Below, piece by piece: positions 1 through 12,783 of a DNA stretch of 64,000 bases. The notes beneath the pieces are model-generated. The model saw nothing but the letters and a program-made list of their open reading frames with translations. It did no database searches and was not told the DNA's origin. The position numbers were made by a program, and so were the translations under genes. The stretch is from Holothuria scabra (taxonomy: Eukaryota; Echinodermata; Holothuroidea; Aspidochirotida; Holothuriidae), in contig CM074185.1 in NCBI GenBank assembly GCA_037179385.1, forward strand, positions 50,037,000-50,100,999, in the 5' to 3' direction. Each line of letters begins with the position of its first letter. The first letter of the stretch is position 1.

Positions 1-332
1 AACAAACCAAGATTGAACAGTAATCGGTGTAAGTGATAAATGGTTGGAGTGTGGAACATCCTGTGCATATATAACAGATATTAGGGGTTTTTTTTTTTAT
101 TTTGGGGTTGATTGTGTAGAAATCCAAACACAGCTAGTAAAGGTTGTCGTAGCATTTTGAGACTGAAGTACTTGCATTGTTTATTTTTATGAATGTTACC
201 GTTGACAGATTGACCTACGTGGGATCTACTTAAGACCCTCAAGCCTCAAGTAATAATCACATGCAGAAATTAACTTTTCAAAAAGAAAAGTGCAAAGATA
301 TTAACTGCTAATGGCTAAATATTATTTTTCAG
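1..332 (+). other. Probable intron upstream of the Ig exon
   Basis: No coding signal is seen. The stretch has a poly-T/A-rich patch near 90-105 and ends in a pyrimidine-rich 3' splice site (TATTATTTTTCAG at 320-332). If the Ig exon is internal, as its phases suggest, earlier exons (signal peptide, perhaps more Ig domains) lie left of the window. Confidence 0.5.
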
Positions 333-665
333 TGAAACCACAAACAATGTGTCCTGTTATTACTGGCTGCAATTATTGCGACGAATGCAAACTAACCGAA
401 TCAGAGACTAGTAATATATCATGTAGTATCACTGGGACGCGGCCGCAGGTAGACCTTGTCATTGTAACTGATTCGGAAAATTGGATTGATGTAACTCGGA
501 ATGCCTCAGAGGCAGCCTATGATCCAGAAACTGGTACCTGGAGTACGACAACTACAGTGCAGTACTCTGAACAGAATGAATGCAGACCTCCACTTCAATT
601 TCGTTGTGTGACGGAGACTGGACACCCATTTGAACTATCCGACAGCTTTGCACAAGTAAAATCAG
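333..665 (+). CDS. Immunoglobulin-like domain exon of a probable receptor (partial gene)
   Basis: The exon is bounded by a good acceptor (TTTTTCAG before 333) and donor (ATCAG|GTAAC after 665). It is 333 nt long and phase 1-1, the classic layout of a one-exon Ig domain. The encoded ~111 residues look like a V/I-set-like Ig fold. A B-strand cysteine sits in ISCSITGTRP (residue 31) and an F-strand cysteine in LQFRCVTE (residue 92), with YDPETGTWSTTTTVQY between as the D-E strand region. Extra cysteines at residues 7, 13, 16, 19 and 84 suggest additional disulfides. Sequons NIS (28) and NAS (57) would be N-glycosylated outside the cell. The next compatible exon on this strand is the transmembrane exon at 21,533. 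The ATG at 311 lies in the intron tail and is not the likely start. Ligand and partner are unknown. The Ig call is by pattern only. Confidence 0.72.
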
Positions 666-3186
666 GTAACTGTTAATGTACTATAATTGTATAATATGCG
701 TTCGACTGGGCGACTCGAGTTTTGGCTCGAGACACTATGACGTTAACAGTTGCGACTTATACGCATGCGTGTTGAGCCGGTGACCCTAATGATGACTGTA
801 GACTATAAATGGTTTTACTTCCAATGTATTTGAAAATATGTCACGTTACAGGGTGGCTTCAAATGAATTTTCAGTCAGACTAATGGAGAGACATTCTCAC
901 GCTACTGCTTATCATTATGTATAGCTCAAAACAGCCTGGCCAATTTTCAGGGCAGGCCAGATGGCAGACCAATGGGCACTGCATGCACATGAACAAATAC
1001 TAGTCCGATTTTGTCAGGAAAAATTTGGAATTTTGAGTTTCATTGAAGAATATGGTCTCCTATGGTAACCAAAATCAAGAAGATCGTCCGGGTCTTAAGT
1101 TAACAGGGCCACATCTTTCATCCTTGGCCTGTAGATGAAGGCTCCCCGACGAAATTGTACTTTCTTAACAACAGGGGGAGGGCAGCCTTTCCCCACGGGG
1201 GCATGACCTTGCGCGTAAGGATTAAAGATGGGATGGGGCATAGCAGAGCCAGTAAGAAGTGATAAAAACAGATTCAGATATACATTAAAATTGCGTTACA
1301 AAAGGAAAAAAGTTCATAAAGAAAAAAAAAAGTTCATAATCATCCATCCAGTAACTTCAGTCCTTTACGTTTTTCATTTTTAGGCCTCTTTGAAAAAACT
1401 CCCGTCCTTCCCGACGGGGATGATATAGGACAAGGTATATAGAATGAGGTATAAAAGAGCTAAGAAGATGTGATTGAAAATCGATTCCGATATGCATTAA
1501 AATAGCATTTCAAAAAATATGTTCAAGATTGCCCACCTCTTAGGTGATTTTTATTAATTTTTTATTATTTTAGACCTCCCCGACGAGACCGCCGACCTTC
1601 CTCGAAGGTGAGGCCAATGTTCCCCGACGAGTGGGGCCAAGGTCCACCTCCAGCTGGCGCCACCCCTGTTTCATAATCACACGGCTAGCTTCTAGTATAC
1701 ACGACGAATGTGATTTCACCTATTGTGTGACGTGATTTACTTCACTGACTCTACTGTCCGACCTCTGGTGGCCGGCCACTCTGTTTTGTCCAGTCGAAAG
1801 ACAGCTCGAGCCACTCGAATCGCTCAGTCAAACGCACCAATAAAGTAATCAAAACTTTTAAAAATCTGCAAAGAGGCAGGGCAATTTATAGTGTAAGTAG
1901 GAGAGAAAAGGTTAGTTTGGACACAGAGTTGTGGTGTTTTTGTATGGGGCCGCCACACTTTAGGTCTTTACTGATTAGATATACATTTACACCTTAAACA
2001 AACTCTCCTGTTTGGTATATTATTCTGTGGAAATGCACTGGAAATTTTGCCATGTAACATTTTCATTGAACTTGCGGGAAAATATACCATATTTCAAATA
2101 ACATCTATTTGCTAAATTAATCGTTTTTCTGTTCAGGGCCAGGGTTCTTCCTGTGAATAAGCATTTAGCATCGTAAGATGCCAGTTGCAGGCATCTGGCA
2201 ATTGAGTCGAATAATTTTACAAACTTACAACTGCACCTTAGTAAGGAGGAGACATTTTTGTATTATAATCTCCATTTTATGCGCACCCATGTGACAGCAG
2301 AGTGGAATATTTTTAGTATTCTTACGTTCCAACGTTTGAGAAGTTTATTTTTGTAAATGTCTCTTTTGCCCAAAGTGATCTCCAAATAAGCAGCAATTTG
2401 CACACTTAATAAAGCTATTACCATATATGTGTGCGTACGAACGGTCATTATACAGAGTGGGGAAAATATCATGAAATTTACACGCCTACATGGAATTCCA
2501 AGTCAACAAAGAATCAAGTTATAAAAGCTTTAGCACAATTTAAAGTATCAATGGGAAAGTATTAAATATGACGTTTACTCGAAAGGGAGGTGGAACTGAA
2601 GAAATCCATTCCACTGGATCGTCACCTTAAAATGTTTCAATTTCAGTAGAACTTTACTTCTATACGTATATATTGATGATGTAGGCTACGTTATTCCTTG
2701 AGTAGCCTATACTGAAAAGATGTTAATAGTATAGGACTTTGGAAAAAATATTGTTGCAATTGACTTAAAAATATAGGTCAAATTCTGACTTCACAGCAAA
2801 TCTCCATATAAGGCAGCAATATTGTGTTGAATATGTATATAAATGTAGTTGTTTAGGTCACAATTTGTTAACGGCGGTGGTTGCTTGGAATCCTTGTTAT
2901 GTGATAACATCGTATTCAGTTTCGCAAAGAAACATCTTCGTTTTTCCCTGAGAAATTTATAACAGTTAGCAGTTAGCAGTGGTTTCGTCAAGGCAGACCC
3001 GGAGGTGTAGGTCCCCCTGGAAAACCTGCAGTCCCCGTGTGTCCAAAAATGAGATATAAGATTTTCAAAGAAGAGATATCTTCTGTAGCCAGTCTGTCAC
3101 TACAAGATTTTGTAAGATTTGACTCTTCTTTGGACAAGGTAGGGCAGCAATGTTTATTCTCTTCAAATAAAAAATAGCCACACACC
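666..3186. other. Non-coding stretch with a diverged ~215-bp tandem repeat
   Basis: No gene is supported. Between about 1,130 and 1,660 a degenerate repeat is visible. The phrase CCCGACG recurs near 1,147, 1,409, 1,570 and 1,626, and an A-rich block at 1,258-1,320 (GATATACATTAAAATTGCG) reappears in altered form at 1,470-1,530 (GATATGCATTAAAATAGC). The remainder is AT-rich and unassigned. Confidence 0.4.
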
Positions 3187-3375
3187 AGTGGCGCAGGTAC
3201 TGGGGGGGCAGGGGGCAAGTTCCCCCTCCCCCCCCCCCCGGGAAAAAAATTTGGGGAAATTTGATGAAAATAGGGAAATTTCATGACATGGTATAGACCA
3301 TGGGACAGAGTCCAAAATTCTTTCATTCCGTGGCAAGCATCGGGGGTCTACACCAAATGTCCCTGAAAATGTTCT
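3187..3375 (+). mobile_element. End fragment of a hAT-like element
   Basis: It begins CAGTGGCGCAGGTACTGGGG and runs into a G/C homopolymer zone and a block of repeated GGGGAAATTTGATGAAAAT words. The same order of motifs occurs, reverse-complemented, at the right end of the 29,117-31,168 element. The inner part (about 3,290-3,345) is the reverse complement of the two flanks of transposon element 1 rejoined, so it preserves an empty copy of that insertion site. No matching far end was fixed. Confidence 0.55.
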
Positions 3376-3904
3376 TTAAAATATTGACATCGATGAAAGG
3401 GTGATTCCCAATCGTGATAATTGCACATTATTGAGAAAGGGATTAAAATTCAATCACATTTTTCGCCAAAAAAAACGAAAGTATTTCGTTTACAAAATAC
3501 TTATGACGTTGTTACTGCCCAATCACAGATCTTCATTCAGGTCACATGAGGATCACATGACAAGATCTGCCAGGTACCTCACAAAGTATAATGTCGTTAA
3601 CAAACAAGACAGTCTTAATATCAAAACAAAAACGATCCAGGTGCTTAATTCATTGTCTGTAAAACTCTTCATGGGATCTGTTATCATTCATAAGAACGAC
3701 GGAATCTTAACATTTATCCTGTATCAAAGAACTCTTTGAATTGTTTGCTAACAAGAGAGATTTTGTGTGCGCATTTAGATGATCGGAGACGGGGAACTGA
3801 ACCAATGTGAATTTCCAAGCACGATTCCCTACTGTTAGTGTTAGGCCTACCGTTAGTTATCACAACTTGAGAAGTCGAGCGATTTACGAGCGACGTGTTT
3901 TAGG

Positions 3905-3937
3905 ATGATCAGAGCAAGAACCAAGGTACAGAACAAG
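3905..3937 (+). CDS. Possible first coding exon of an unrecognised spliced transcript
   Basis: An ATG opens an 11-codon frame that runs straight into a strong donor (AACAAG|GTAAGG). Upstream sequence is CpG-bearing and unlike the surrounding AT-rich DNA, as first exons often are. The encoded peptide is too short to identify. It does not join in frame with the exon-like block at 5,145, so at least one more exon would be needed, or the transcript may be non-coding. Confidence 0.22.
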
Positions 3938-5144
3938 GTAAGGGCGGAATTAAAATTACTGTATAATGTAAATCATGAAAACTTGGTTGAATTACCAGTT
4001 TCGATGGTGGTAAGACAGTGAAACTGTGCAAACCTAGCCTAGGCCTAAGCACGTTACAACACAGAATTGCCATAGACCTCAGAATCATAGGCCTAGTGTA
4101 TAATCCCTTTCTAACCGTTTTTTATAAAGGCATAACGTTATCCTTACTTATTAGCAAATAAGTGTGTGTATACAAACAGCATCAATGATGATCGTTCGAA
4201 GGCAGTCTCTATGCAAAATTAAAGTTACTAAATCACGAGCAACTAACAAATAGCCCTTACTAGGCTAGGACTACACTAGTTCTGCAAGTATCCAGCACAG
4301 TACTAGCTAAGAAACAGGGTGGTAATCTGTGTCACATACATGTGTGATGATTGAAAATGGAATAAGCTAGGCATGAGATTTTAAATTAATGCTCACATTG
4401 AGTTACTGTGCTTGTCAAAGAGCTCAATTTTTAATGGGCCATAGTAAAGTAAGTGTTGGGGGGTATTCTAAAACCTGTGATAACATCACGGCAGTGATGC
4501 ATTGAATTTACCGTCATGGCTCACCATCATGTCATGTCTTGGAATTGGGTCCTGCTGTACTTTTTCAATGTTGTGTATAAATTCTTAAAGTTAGGTGCAC
4601 ACTCATGGATCAGTCTAGACTAAATTAATTCATGGAAATTTACCTTAAAGTTTGCTGTCACAGGCTCCATCAAACCAATAACTTGACGTCATCAGGGTAT
4701 AAATTTGCGGCCTAGATGCAAGGATAATATTTAATTTATAAACACAGGTCCCAAACTCCTTTTCTGCACTGTTAGATTTGCTGTGTCAGCATGCATTCAT
4801 TTTTAAAAGGCATTCTTAACTCACACAATACATTTCTCGGTGTATACTGTGTGGATCAAGGTAATAGACGCAAATTTCGGCATGTTTGGAAAACAAACAC
4901 ACAAGCTGATTTTCCATTGCCAGTGTGTGAAAAATGTAAATGCATGCAAGTTTTGAAATCATTGTAGGCCAATGTGTTGTCAAAGTTATCATGGTACTGT
5001 CACTGATTTTGGTCATCATCACAGATTTTAACCTTGGTCACATACGTCACATCACTGAGTCATCACAGATTTCAGATGATCTCATTTAAATATGCCACAA
5101 TAGCTTAGCCATATTTATGTTTTGCTTTCTACTTCATATTTCAG

Positions 5145-5218
5145 TCTTTTTGAAAGAAGGGCTAGAAAGGCATGATGGGATGGCAACCTCAGATGAGAAT
5201 CCAGCAAGGACTTGTCTG
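5145..5218 (+). CDS. Possible internal exon, unrecognised
   Basis: A 74-nt block lies between a clear acceptor (TTCATATTTCAG) and a consensus donor (CTG|GTAAGT). Only one frame is open (phase 1 entry, phase 0 exit), reading FLKEGLERHDGMATSDENPA and four more residues. A further acceptor follows at 6,161 (TTCTATTTCAG). Joined in phase 0 it would give a short tail and a stop, so 6,162 onward could be a terminal exon. No family is recognised, and a non-coding RNA is equally possible. Confidence 0.25.
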
Positions 5219-8200
5219 GTAAGTTTTATTTTAAAGTTGGCACAAAATGACAAATTACCTAGGACTTTGCTTCATTGACCATTTCCATACACTGTCATAC
5301 TTCAAGAAGTGGTGGCAGTGTATACTGTAGCTGAGGGGATGTCTTTTCTTCACTTGATGCTGTTGATAGTATCACTTGATGCTGTTGATAGTATGACTCA
5401 GCTTAAGTTTTTCACTGTTGTGATGAATAATTCATTTATGAAAGTAAATGTTCAGTCTTTGCCAATGATGCTGCAGGAGTCAGGTTTCGAGCAACAAACA
5501 GCTACCAAAGACTCGCTTTGCATTTGAGCTAGTCGGTTTCAATTTGCAGGGTAGATAGCTAGAGAATTGGCTGAAAATTACCACAACAGTCACATGCAAC
5601 CTTATCAAAAAAAATTTAGGCTGAAAGGTGCAGTATGTTTCTGGAGGTCATATAACAGACTTCCTAATGTGGGTCAAGGTTAGCTTCAATATGCTTGTTC
5701 AACTTGGATTCTCGACCATTCAAATTGCCAAGTCAAACACATTATATTTAAATTGTGATCTGTCAGTGATTTTTCTTTATTGCAATTTCTTTAGTTGTGT
5801 AAATTGCCAATACAAAAACCATCACTGCATTAAATTTGTGTTCATGATTATATGTTGCAATGTTTGGCTGAATGATGTATTAATGTCCAAGAATGATGTC
5901 ATGGAAAGGCTCCTGGTATCTCAGTGGTCAATGAGATCTTTTAAACAATAGATAATAATAGTTTTTCTTGAAGATCAAAGGGGTAGGGGGCATCTCTCTC
6001 TTTAGACCCCTCCAAGGAAAGTTGTAGGTTCTGGCAGTGAAATTACAGTACTGTAACACAGGAGTTTGAATTTTACATTATTCACAACTTGATGTGTACA
6101 AAAAGTAAACAAAGAGATACAATGAGGTTCAAGCATTTACTTCAGTTTTATTCTATTTCAGAACCCACAGACACAGGACCAAAGCTGACACAGTCCAAAC
6201 AACACCTGTTGATTTATACCGGTTTTCATCTGCAATGTCATTTGTCTCCTGCAGTCTGCATCATACATCAAACAGATACAACAGCATTGCGAACTGGAGT
6301 ATTTGTAGGAAAACTGCAAAAAAAAAAAATCATCAGCGTTTGCAAAAAAACTTGTTTATGTACCCATATTTGCTTGAACTGACTTTTCTAAATGCAAAGA
6401 CAGGCCTTGATAATGCTGTGATGGGTTAGGTTAATGAAATGAAGACATTCCTGGATTTGATTCTGTGGTAAATTATAAGGAAATTTATCACTGAAATCGC
6501 ATAGATGCTCTTTGACTTGATGTTTAAAAACTGTAATGTTAATCAGAATTGTATTGGAATTGTTTACCAGAGATTTTTATACCCTGTTACATGTTCCTTT
6601 CTTTGCATGTTTTTTTTTTCTTGCAAAATCAATGAGTTATTTCACCTCGAAGCCAAGGGATAAGGATTGATATTAGTAAAGGAATTCCAAAAGAAAATGT
6701 GGCTTTGCCTTCTACAGGATCAAGAAAAATGAAATAAGGTTTTTACAGTATTGTATTTTCCAACTTTTTTGTGGATAGTATTTTTAAAAACAGTGTATTT
6801 TTGGTTCTCAGCTCAACCCACAAAGCGAGAGTAGAACTTACGTTATACTGTAGAGGGCAAAATGTCTGTCCCACTGAAAATGTCTGTCTCACTTTTCAAA
6901 AGGTTTCAGCCTCTGTAATTGCTAGTGGATTTTTTTGAAAATTTCTGTGCATGTGCCATTTTAGGATGGCAGCAGATTTTCTTCCTAGCAACATGATAGA
7001 CCGAAGAGAATTGGTACTGTTTGGCCATTTTGATAATTTTTCATGGTTTATTAGCCACAAGGCAAGTCTGCAAGGCAAGTTCTCAATCAAGGCATTTTTA
7101 TGGATATAGGCCTGTTCTAACAGTTGCCTGTGTCCATGAGTTCACAATAACCGATTTTTAATTTAACACTTTTGTAGAAAGCACAATATAAATGGAATGT
7201 ATTAATACAGGAGGAGAATTTCGGTATCCCAGAAAACTAATAAACTTTTTCTTGTAAATCATTTGCATTAGTGAACTAGAAATCAAGAGCTGTGGTGCAC
7301 ATTGCTTGACCCCCAGTCACTCACAGAATATTTGATTATTTATCTGATATGACAAACCAAGTTGCAAGTGTTCCACAGTTGTTGTTGCATCCTCATCCTA
7401 CATGAATGAATACAGATTCCAGACATTATCATTGTATCTGTACCTACTGCCCACTCTCCTAAGTGGTGGTGCAAGGATATCAAAAGTGTTTGGGGGGCAA
7501 AAGAGAATGTTTGGAGCATAAAATTTCCATGCAGAAACTGAGCCGGATCTGCAGGACAGGTAAAGTGCCTGTTTCAGGTCCCCTGCGGTGTCCACGGTGC
7601 AAAGGCGCCTTGGAAGCCAGACCCATAGCCCCCTTAAAATTCCTCACCCCTAAAAACTTTAAAGTGTGCCAATGAATTAATACATCTGTGCAAATGTGCC
7701 CCCTCCCCTTAAATATTTTGACTCTGGAAAGGTTTTACTGTAGCCCACTTTCAATGCCTTGTCTTGTTATGGACCTGTTGGAGGCTTAGGTTTTAGCACA
7801 TCCCTGGGTGAAAATTGAAATCTCAGGTTAAGTGTATTTAGTTTGGAAGATGATTGGGACACAAATGTTTTAACACTGACTGCCCATGCCTCCGGCACTT
7901 CAAATTTTTCTTTCGCGTTGACTGGTCACCTCCATATACAGTATTGATTTAGGGTAGCAATACTGGGTGTTGATTCATTTACTTCCATGAACATGAATTG
8001 TTACACCAACCTGGTGTAAAAAGGAAGCTGAAGTAGAGGGGGTACAAGGTTTGAGTAGTTGCTTTCATGGGTGGGGTCTAAGGGAAGGGTTTTCCTGTTC
8101 ACTTTGGAAATATTTGCTTTTGGAAGTGTGCTGGACCTGAGATACATTATGGTACTTCATATATGACACATTGTGAAGCATATATAAATTACACATGACA

Positions 8201-8857
8201 GCCAATGGGGGAGGGGGGTCTGCGCCCCTTCCCTGCATGTGCCACTGTTATGTGATATCCAAATAAAACAACCCAGCCTGAGGACTGAAAAATAACCAGG
8301 CAAGCCCAACTAGCATCTACTACGTACAACCCAAGAAGTTTAACCGTTTGTTATTATTCGCTATGGGCCCCTACGGGGTGTGGTGGGATGGAGTGGGGTC
8401 TTGTGATTAAGGTCAAGATGGCTGAGTAAGCAACTGAACTTGTCATAGAGATATATGATGGTTTATATGCATTTAAAACTGTATTATTGTTGTCTATAGA
8501 TCATTTGGACAGCGCCCTCTATTTCAATTATCCTCTTATATCTTTGCCCCAGATGACATCTGTTTGAAAAAAGGTATGCAAATCAAATGAAGAATACTAT
8601 CTTGATGATCCCATATCTGCAAAACCCAATTTTTGAGTCTACTTTGAACACAGGAGAAATTGTTTTGTTTTGTACACAAGTATATGGGAATGAGTCGGCC
8701 ATTTTGTCTCATTAATCATTAATGTGCAACTTTTGAACGTGGGAATCATTCTTTTCACAAAATTTGATCAATTTTCTCCCAATTGGTCACAGTTTTGGGT
8801 AGTCCCCTTGATGTTGCCACGGAAGTCAAGATGTAAATCCCTTTTTGGACTCCGTCC

Positions 8858-8860
8858 CAT
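8858..8860. repeat. 3-bp target-site duplication (CAT), left
   Basis: CAT immediately precedes the left terminus of element 1 and recurs at 16,971-16,973. Removing the element and one CAT restores a sequence that matches, inverted, about 3,290-3,345. Confidence 0.7.
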
Positions 8861-9449
8861 TAGTCCGGCAGCCAATTGGGTCAACCTTGTTTTGTTTGCT
8901 ATAGTTTTTTCTCACTGGATCTGGCTTCTTGAGACCACCAGGTATAACAAAACAACTGCTGGCCTTCTGTCAGCATTGAGCAATTTGAGATATTCGTCAA
9001 AAACAAAATGGCGGCCAAAATACCCAATTTCTGCCCGATAAACACAACGAAAAATTTATTTTTTTCAATCAACCTGATCAATTATCTGCGAGATGGGCAA
9101 ATTTCATACATGCTATCCATGTGACAAGTTTCCATTACATAATATGAATAGAGGGCTTTCAACGACGTCACAAAACACAAATAGCGCCCTCAAGTAGGTA
9201 TGTAAAAATAGCGTTGAGCGCGTGGTCCGAACCAAAACAGTTCACATGTCTAACCCGTGCTCTGGGAGCTACATGGGCCAACCATGTTTTGCTGTATACA
9301 GGGCTTGTACTGACGTTACAAAATTAACAAACAGCGCCCTCACTAGGTAGGAATGTAAATAAAAAATTTGGCACGCGGTCTGAACCAACATACGCAGCAT
9401 GCATGGCTCGTAGCTAATGTACACACCATGAATATAACATGAACATGTG
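8861..9449 (+). repeat. Left terminal inverted repeat of element 1
   Basis: It is the imperfect inverted partner of 16,531-16,970. Matching blocks in order are TAGTCCGGCAGCCA, ACCTTGTTTTG, GCTGGCCTTCT, CAGCATTGAGCA, AAACAAAATGGC, then AGGGCTTG followed by AGCGCCC blocks. The left copy has an extra internal duplication: the AGGGCTT..AGCGCCCTC module occurs at about 9,152-9,192 and again at 9,299-9,341. This accounts for its greater length. Confidence 0.68.
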
Positions 9450-12400
9450 ACATAGTAATGTTTACATCTTCCCTCGTGAGGACACTACTCTGTACGTGTG
9501 ATGTCATACCAAACCCTGTTTTCGAGTTGGCTGTCAATAAACAAGATGATAATTCAAATCAACGTGATGTACCAATTTTAGCAGGAATTACCGTATTCTT
9601 CAACACTGATCTTTTTTCTAGTTTGGTTTGGCATGAGGCATTCTCTATGGAGCCAACAGACAAATTGTTTCGACGCCTTTAATCTGCAATTTTGTCACAG
9701 CTGGACAATTGACACACAATTTCGCCATATCTTTCTGATATATTGTGTTCAGATAACTTAACTTGCTGTTCTAGTTTGGTCATTACGACATTCAATAGAT
9801 GCTCTACAGGAGCAGAACAGCGTGCATGCTAGTTTTGCTTTGTTGCATCCGCATCCTGATGATTTATATGGGTTTCCACTCGCACAAGTGCACCTAATTA
9901 ACTTTAATATGTTATCAGGTGCAAGTTGCATTTTTGCTGGTACCGTTACTGGCATCAGCGATTTGGTTTCTTCGTTCTTAATGAATCCGAATTCTGTTGC
10001 ATCCAAGGTTGGTGGGCTCGATTGCAATGCACCCTTCCAGATGGATGTCTGCAAATGGGCTCGTTTAACATTTTCTGAGAAGGCCTCAGTAGTTGGAGGT
10101 AGCGATGCACGGTTAGGAGTACTTGTGGCTCCAGGCCTCCCAGTTCTTGCCGTCCACACGTTGATTCGTGCCTCTGTCATTGAGGTGGCCGTTGGTTGTC
10201 CATAACATGTGGCTACAAATGCTGTTGCCTGGCTGATCACATCTTGCCAATCTGCATCAACAGTGCCTATCAGATCCAAAGGGAGTCTTTCATTCCGCTT
10301 CAACACTTTCAGCATTGTTCCTTTTCCAATGCCGAAGTATGCCCCGACAGTATCACAACCAGTTAATGCATGGTCTGCTAGCATGGCTGGGATAATATCT
10401 CCAAATTTGCCTACAGTGGCAGGTATATCAATAACAGCTCGCTCTTTTATCGGGGAATCCATTACCATTTTTTTTCTTTGTATGACAATTCCACCTGGAT
10501 TTATCTCCACTGGAGTTTTATCCCCACGAGTGATTACAAGTTTTTGCCTCGTGATGAAATCTGTATCATTTTTCAGATCTTTGCATATGATATCGATCAA
10601 TTGTTTTTTTGTTCTGCGTGACAGTCAAAGCCAACTTTTGAGAAGGCAGGGGTGACGTTAGACTAAGTTGGAAGACTCTGGAACATGCATTGCCTCTAGA
10701 AATTCTGGTTGAACACTTTGTGCTGTAGTCTACATATCTGTCAAACACCAAGTACACGTCACCAGATCTCAGTCTTTCTTCTACCTTACGTTTGAACTTA
10801 GTAACAAAGTCCATCACAATGGGAGGTTGAGTCAAAGTGGATGATGGCCAGGTGGGAATCCACAGGAGAGCGCAACCATCAATAACTTTGCAAGATGGTT
10901 CCTGTAATGCATGTCTGGCAGATACTTCAACCTTTATCTGCTTCTTCAATTCCGATTTGGACTTGGCAGTCCGCATTTCCCCCGAATCATCAAAAAGTGC
11001 TGTGGGAACTGGTGATAACTCATACGATAAGACATTACAGAGACTGACCTCTCTTGAGCTGCCATGTAGTCCTATAACCCTAGAGTATATCAAGTTTGTA
11101 TCATAAACTTTGGTATCCCCTACATCGATGGATTTCTTCATAACTGCCGTGGTTTCAACTTTCTTGCTGATTGTGTCATAGAATCCTTCAGGCAACTTAC
11201 TTTCAAACTCTTTGAATTGCCTAGTACCGATATCAACGGCTTTATCTTCATTTACTGACGGCGGAGCAAGTTGTCCAGTAACAACATTGACAATGTTATC
11301 AGGGTGACTGTCAGGATCCAATGGGTTGATAATCGTCTCAAGTTTTCTTCGTAGCTCTTCTCGGTCAATTTATCTGCAGCAATCCTTGCTTTAGACTCTT
11401 CTTTGTGAACTGTCTTGTTGCTTAACGACTTGTCATTTTCTCTCATAGTCGCTATGTCTCCCACGAGTTGGCCACATACATGCAAACTGAGCGCCCAGGT
11501 CTTCAGGGTTTCTGGCTTGAGCGTGATTCCTATTATGCAAGATTTTCCATGTCTTTAACGCATAAATGTAGTCTCTATAAACATATCACTCCACATTCCG
11601 TTCCAGAAACTTTGTATGTGCCTCATGACATGAGAACCATACATACAGTGATTAAGTACATTTTCTGGTAGGGCTCCCATGCTTCTCAAATAGTAGACAC
11701 CATATCGTGCGTAGTTCACGTGTCTGGATGCAAAGAAATAAGGCAGCATTAGCTTCACTGCCTGTAGTTGAAGAGACCAATCACCTTCCCTTTCTGCTCG
11801 TACATAGACCATCATTATCAGTACTGGTTTGATGAAGATGTCAACCCAAGTTTTCGCAGTACGACTTCTATCTGCTAGGTCGTCACGAACAGCCATTAGA
11901 TCGTCATGACACTTCAACTGGCCTTGTCCAACTATATTTCTGAGTAGCTTCTCGGCTAGCATTCGCATAGCTCTCATATTCATGGGAAATTTCTTCCCAG
12001 TAAGCATTTTCCCCACACCTCCAAATGCAGATGCTAATATCTCTGCAAGACCTGACTCAGCCATCAATGTTCCAACAGCACCCATATAGCTCATCAACAT
12101 GTGCATACCTCCCAATCTAGGAATGACACGTGGAAACAGATCCGGATATGCCCACTTTACTTCAACTGCAACCTTGTACAATTGCTGATCTGCAGTGATA
12201 AATGTGAAATTTTGGCCTGCCTTTTCAGACATTTTCTGTGCCTTGCACATAGCAGTCATCATAGTGTCTGGATGAGCTGGTGGCATGTCTATCAATGTCA
12301 GATAAACTGCCTTCGTCCTGGGCAGCAAGACCTCTCCGTTCTCACGACACAGACGAGTGTTGTAACCATTGAACTCGGGGCAATCATCATGCTGCACAAC

Positions 12401-12763
12401 ATCTGTCAGGAAGCTAAGGTTACCTTCATTAGCTCTTCGTTATGATACAACCATATGAGCAAGAACTCTCAATTGAAGAACCTGCCTCTTCTGATATGGC
12501 ATTTCTGGCTTCTTTGGACCATTGTACCTCATGATATCAAGCTCATAATCAATCTGACTAGATATTTCTGTCTTCTTTAGGCGTGGTATCTCCCGGTCAT
12601 TTTGGCAGGGGCTGATATCTGGTTGAGTCATTAGAACTGCCAAGGAATGAGTAGACACTTTACCATTCTGGGAAGCAATATCGGCATCAAAATTATCTAC
12701 CACAACCTGCACCAGGCCCTCTCTAGCATCTGATATTGCAGTCAGTTCAGTGTTTTTTGCTGC

Positions 12764-12783
12764 TGCTGCTGCTGCTGCTGCTG
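12764..12783 (-). repeat. Trinucleotide run encoding polyalanine in the element 1 transposase
   Basis: About seven tandem CTG/GCT units (GCAGCAGC on the coding strand) encode a nine-alanine run in the transposase remnant, between FKKS and KNTE. The motif is not seen in the element 2 protein, so it is probably a local microsatellite expansion. Confidence 0.6.

Larger units (their letters stand above)
3376..8857. other. AT-rich non-coding stretch with a few exon-like islands
   Basis: No protein family is recognised. Apart from the exon-like islands listed separately, it contains poly-A at 6,308-6,318, possible hAT-like debris near 7,460-7,500 and 8,200-8,240 (ends resembling GTGGTGGTGCAAGG and ATGTGCCACTG), and nothing else that can be named. 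Its last ~70 bp (about 8,790-8,857) are the left flank of element 1 and match, inverted, the sequence at 3,290-3,345. Confidence 0.4.

Noticed and set aside
9822..11106. + strand frames of 89-148 codons opposite the element 1 transposase
   Set aside because: They are antisense shadows of the transposase remnant on the - strand.
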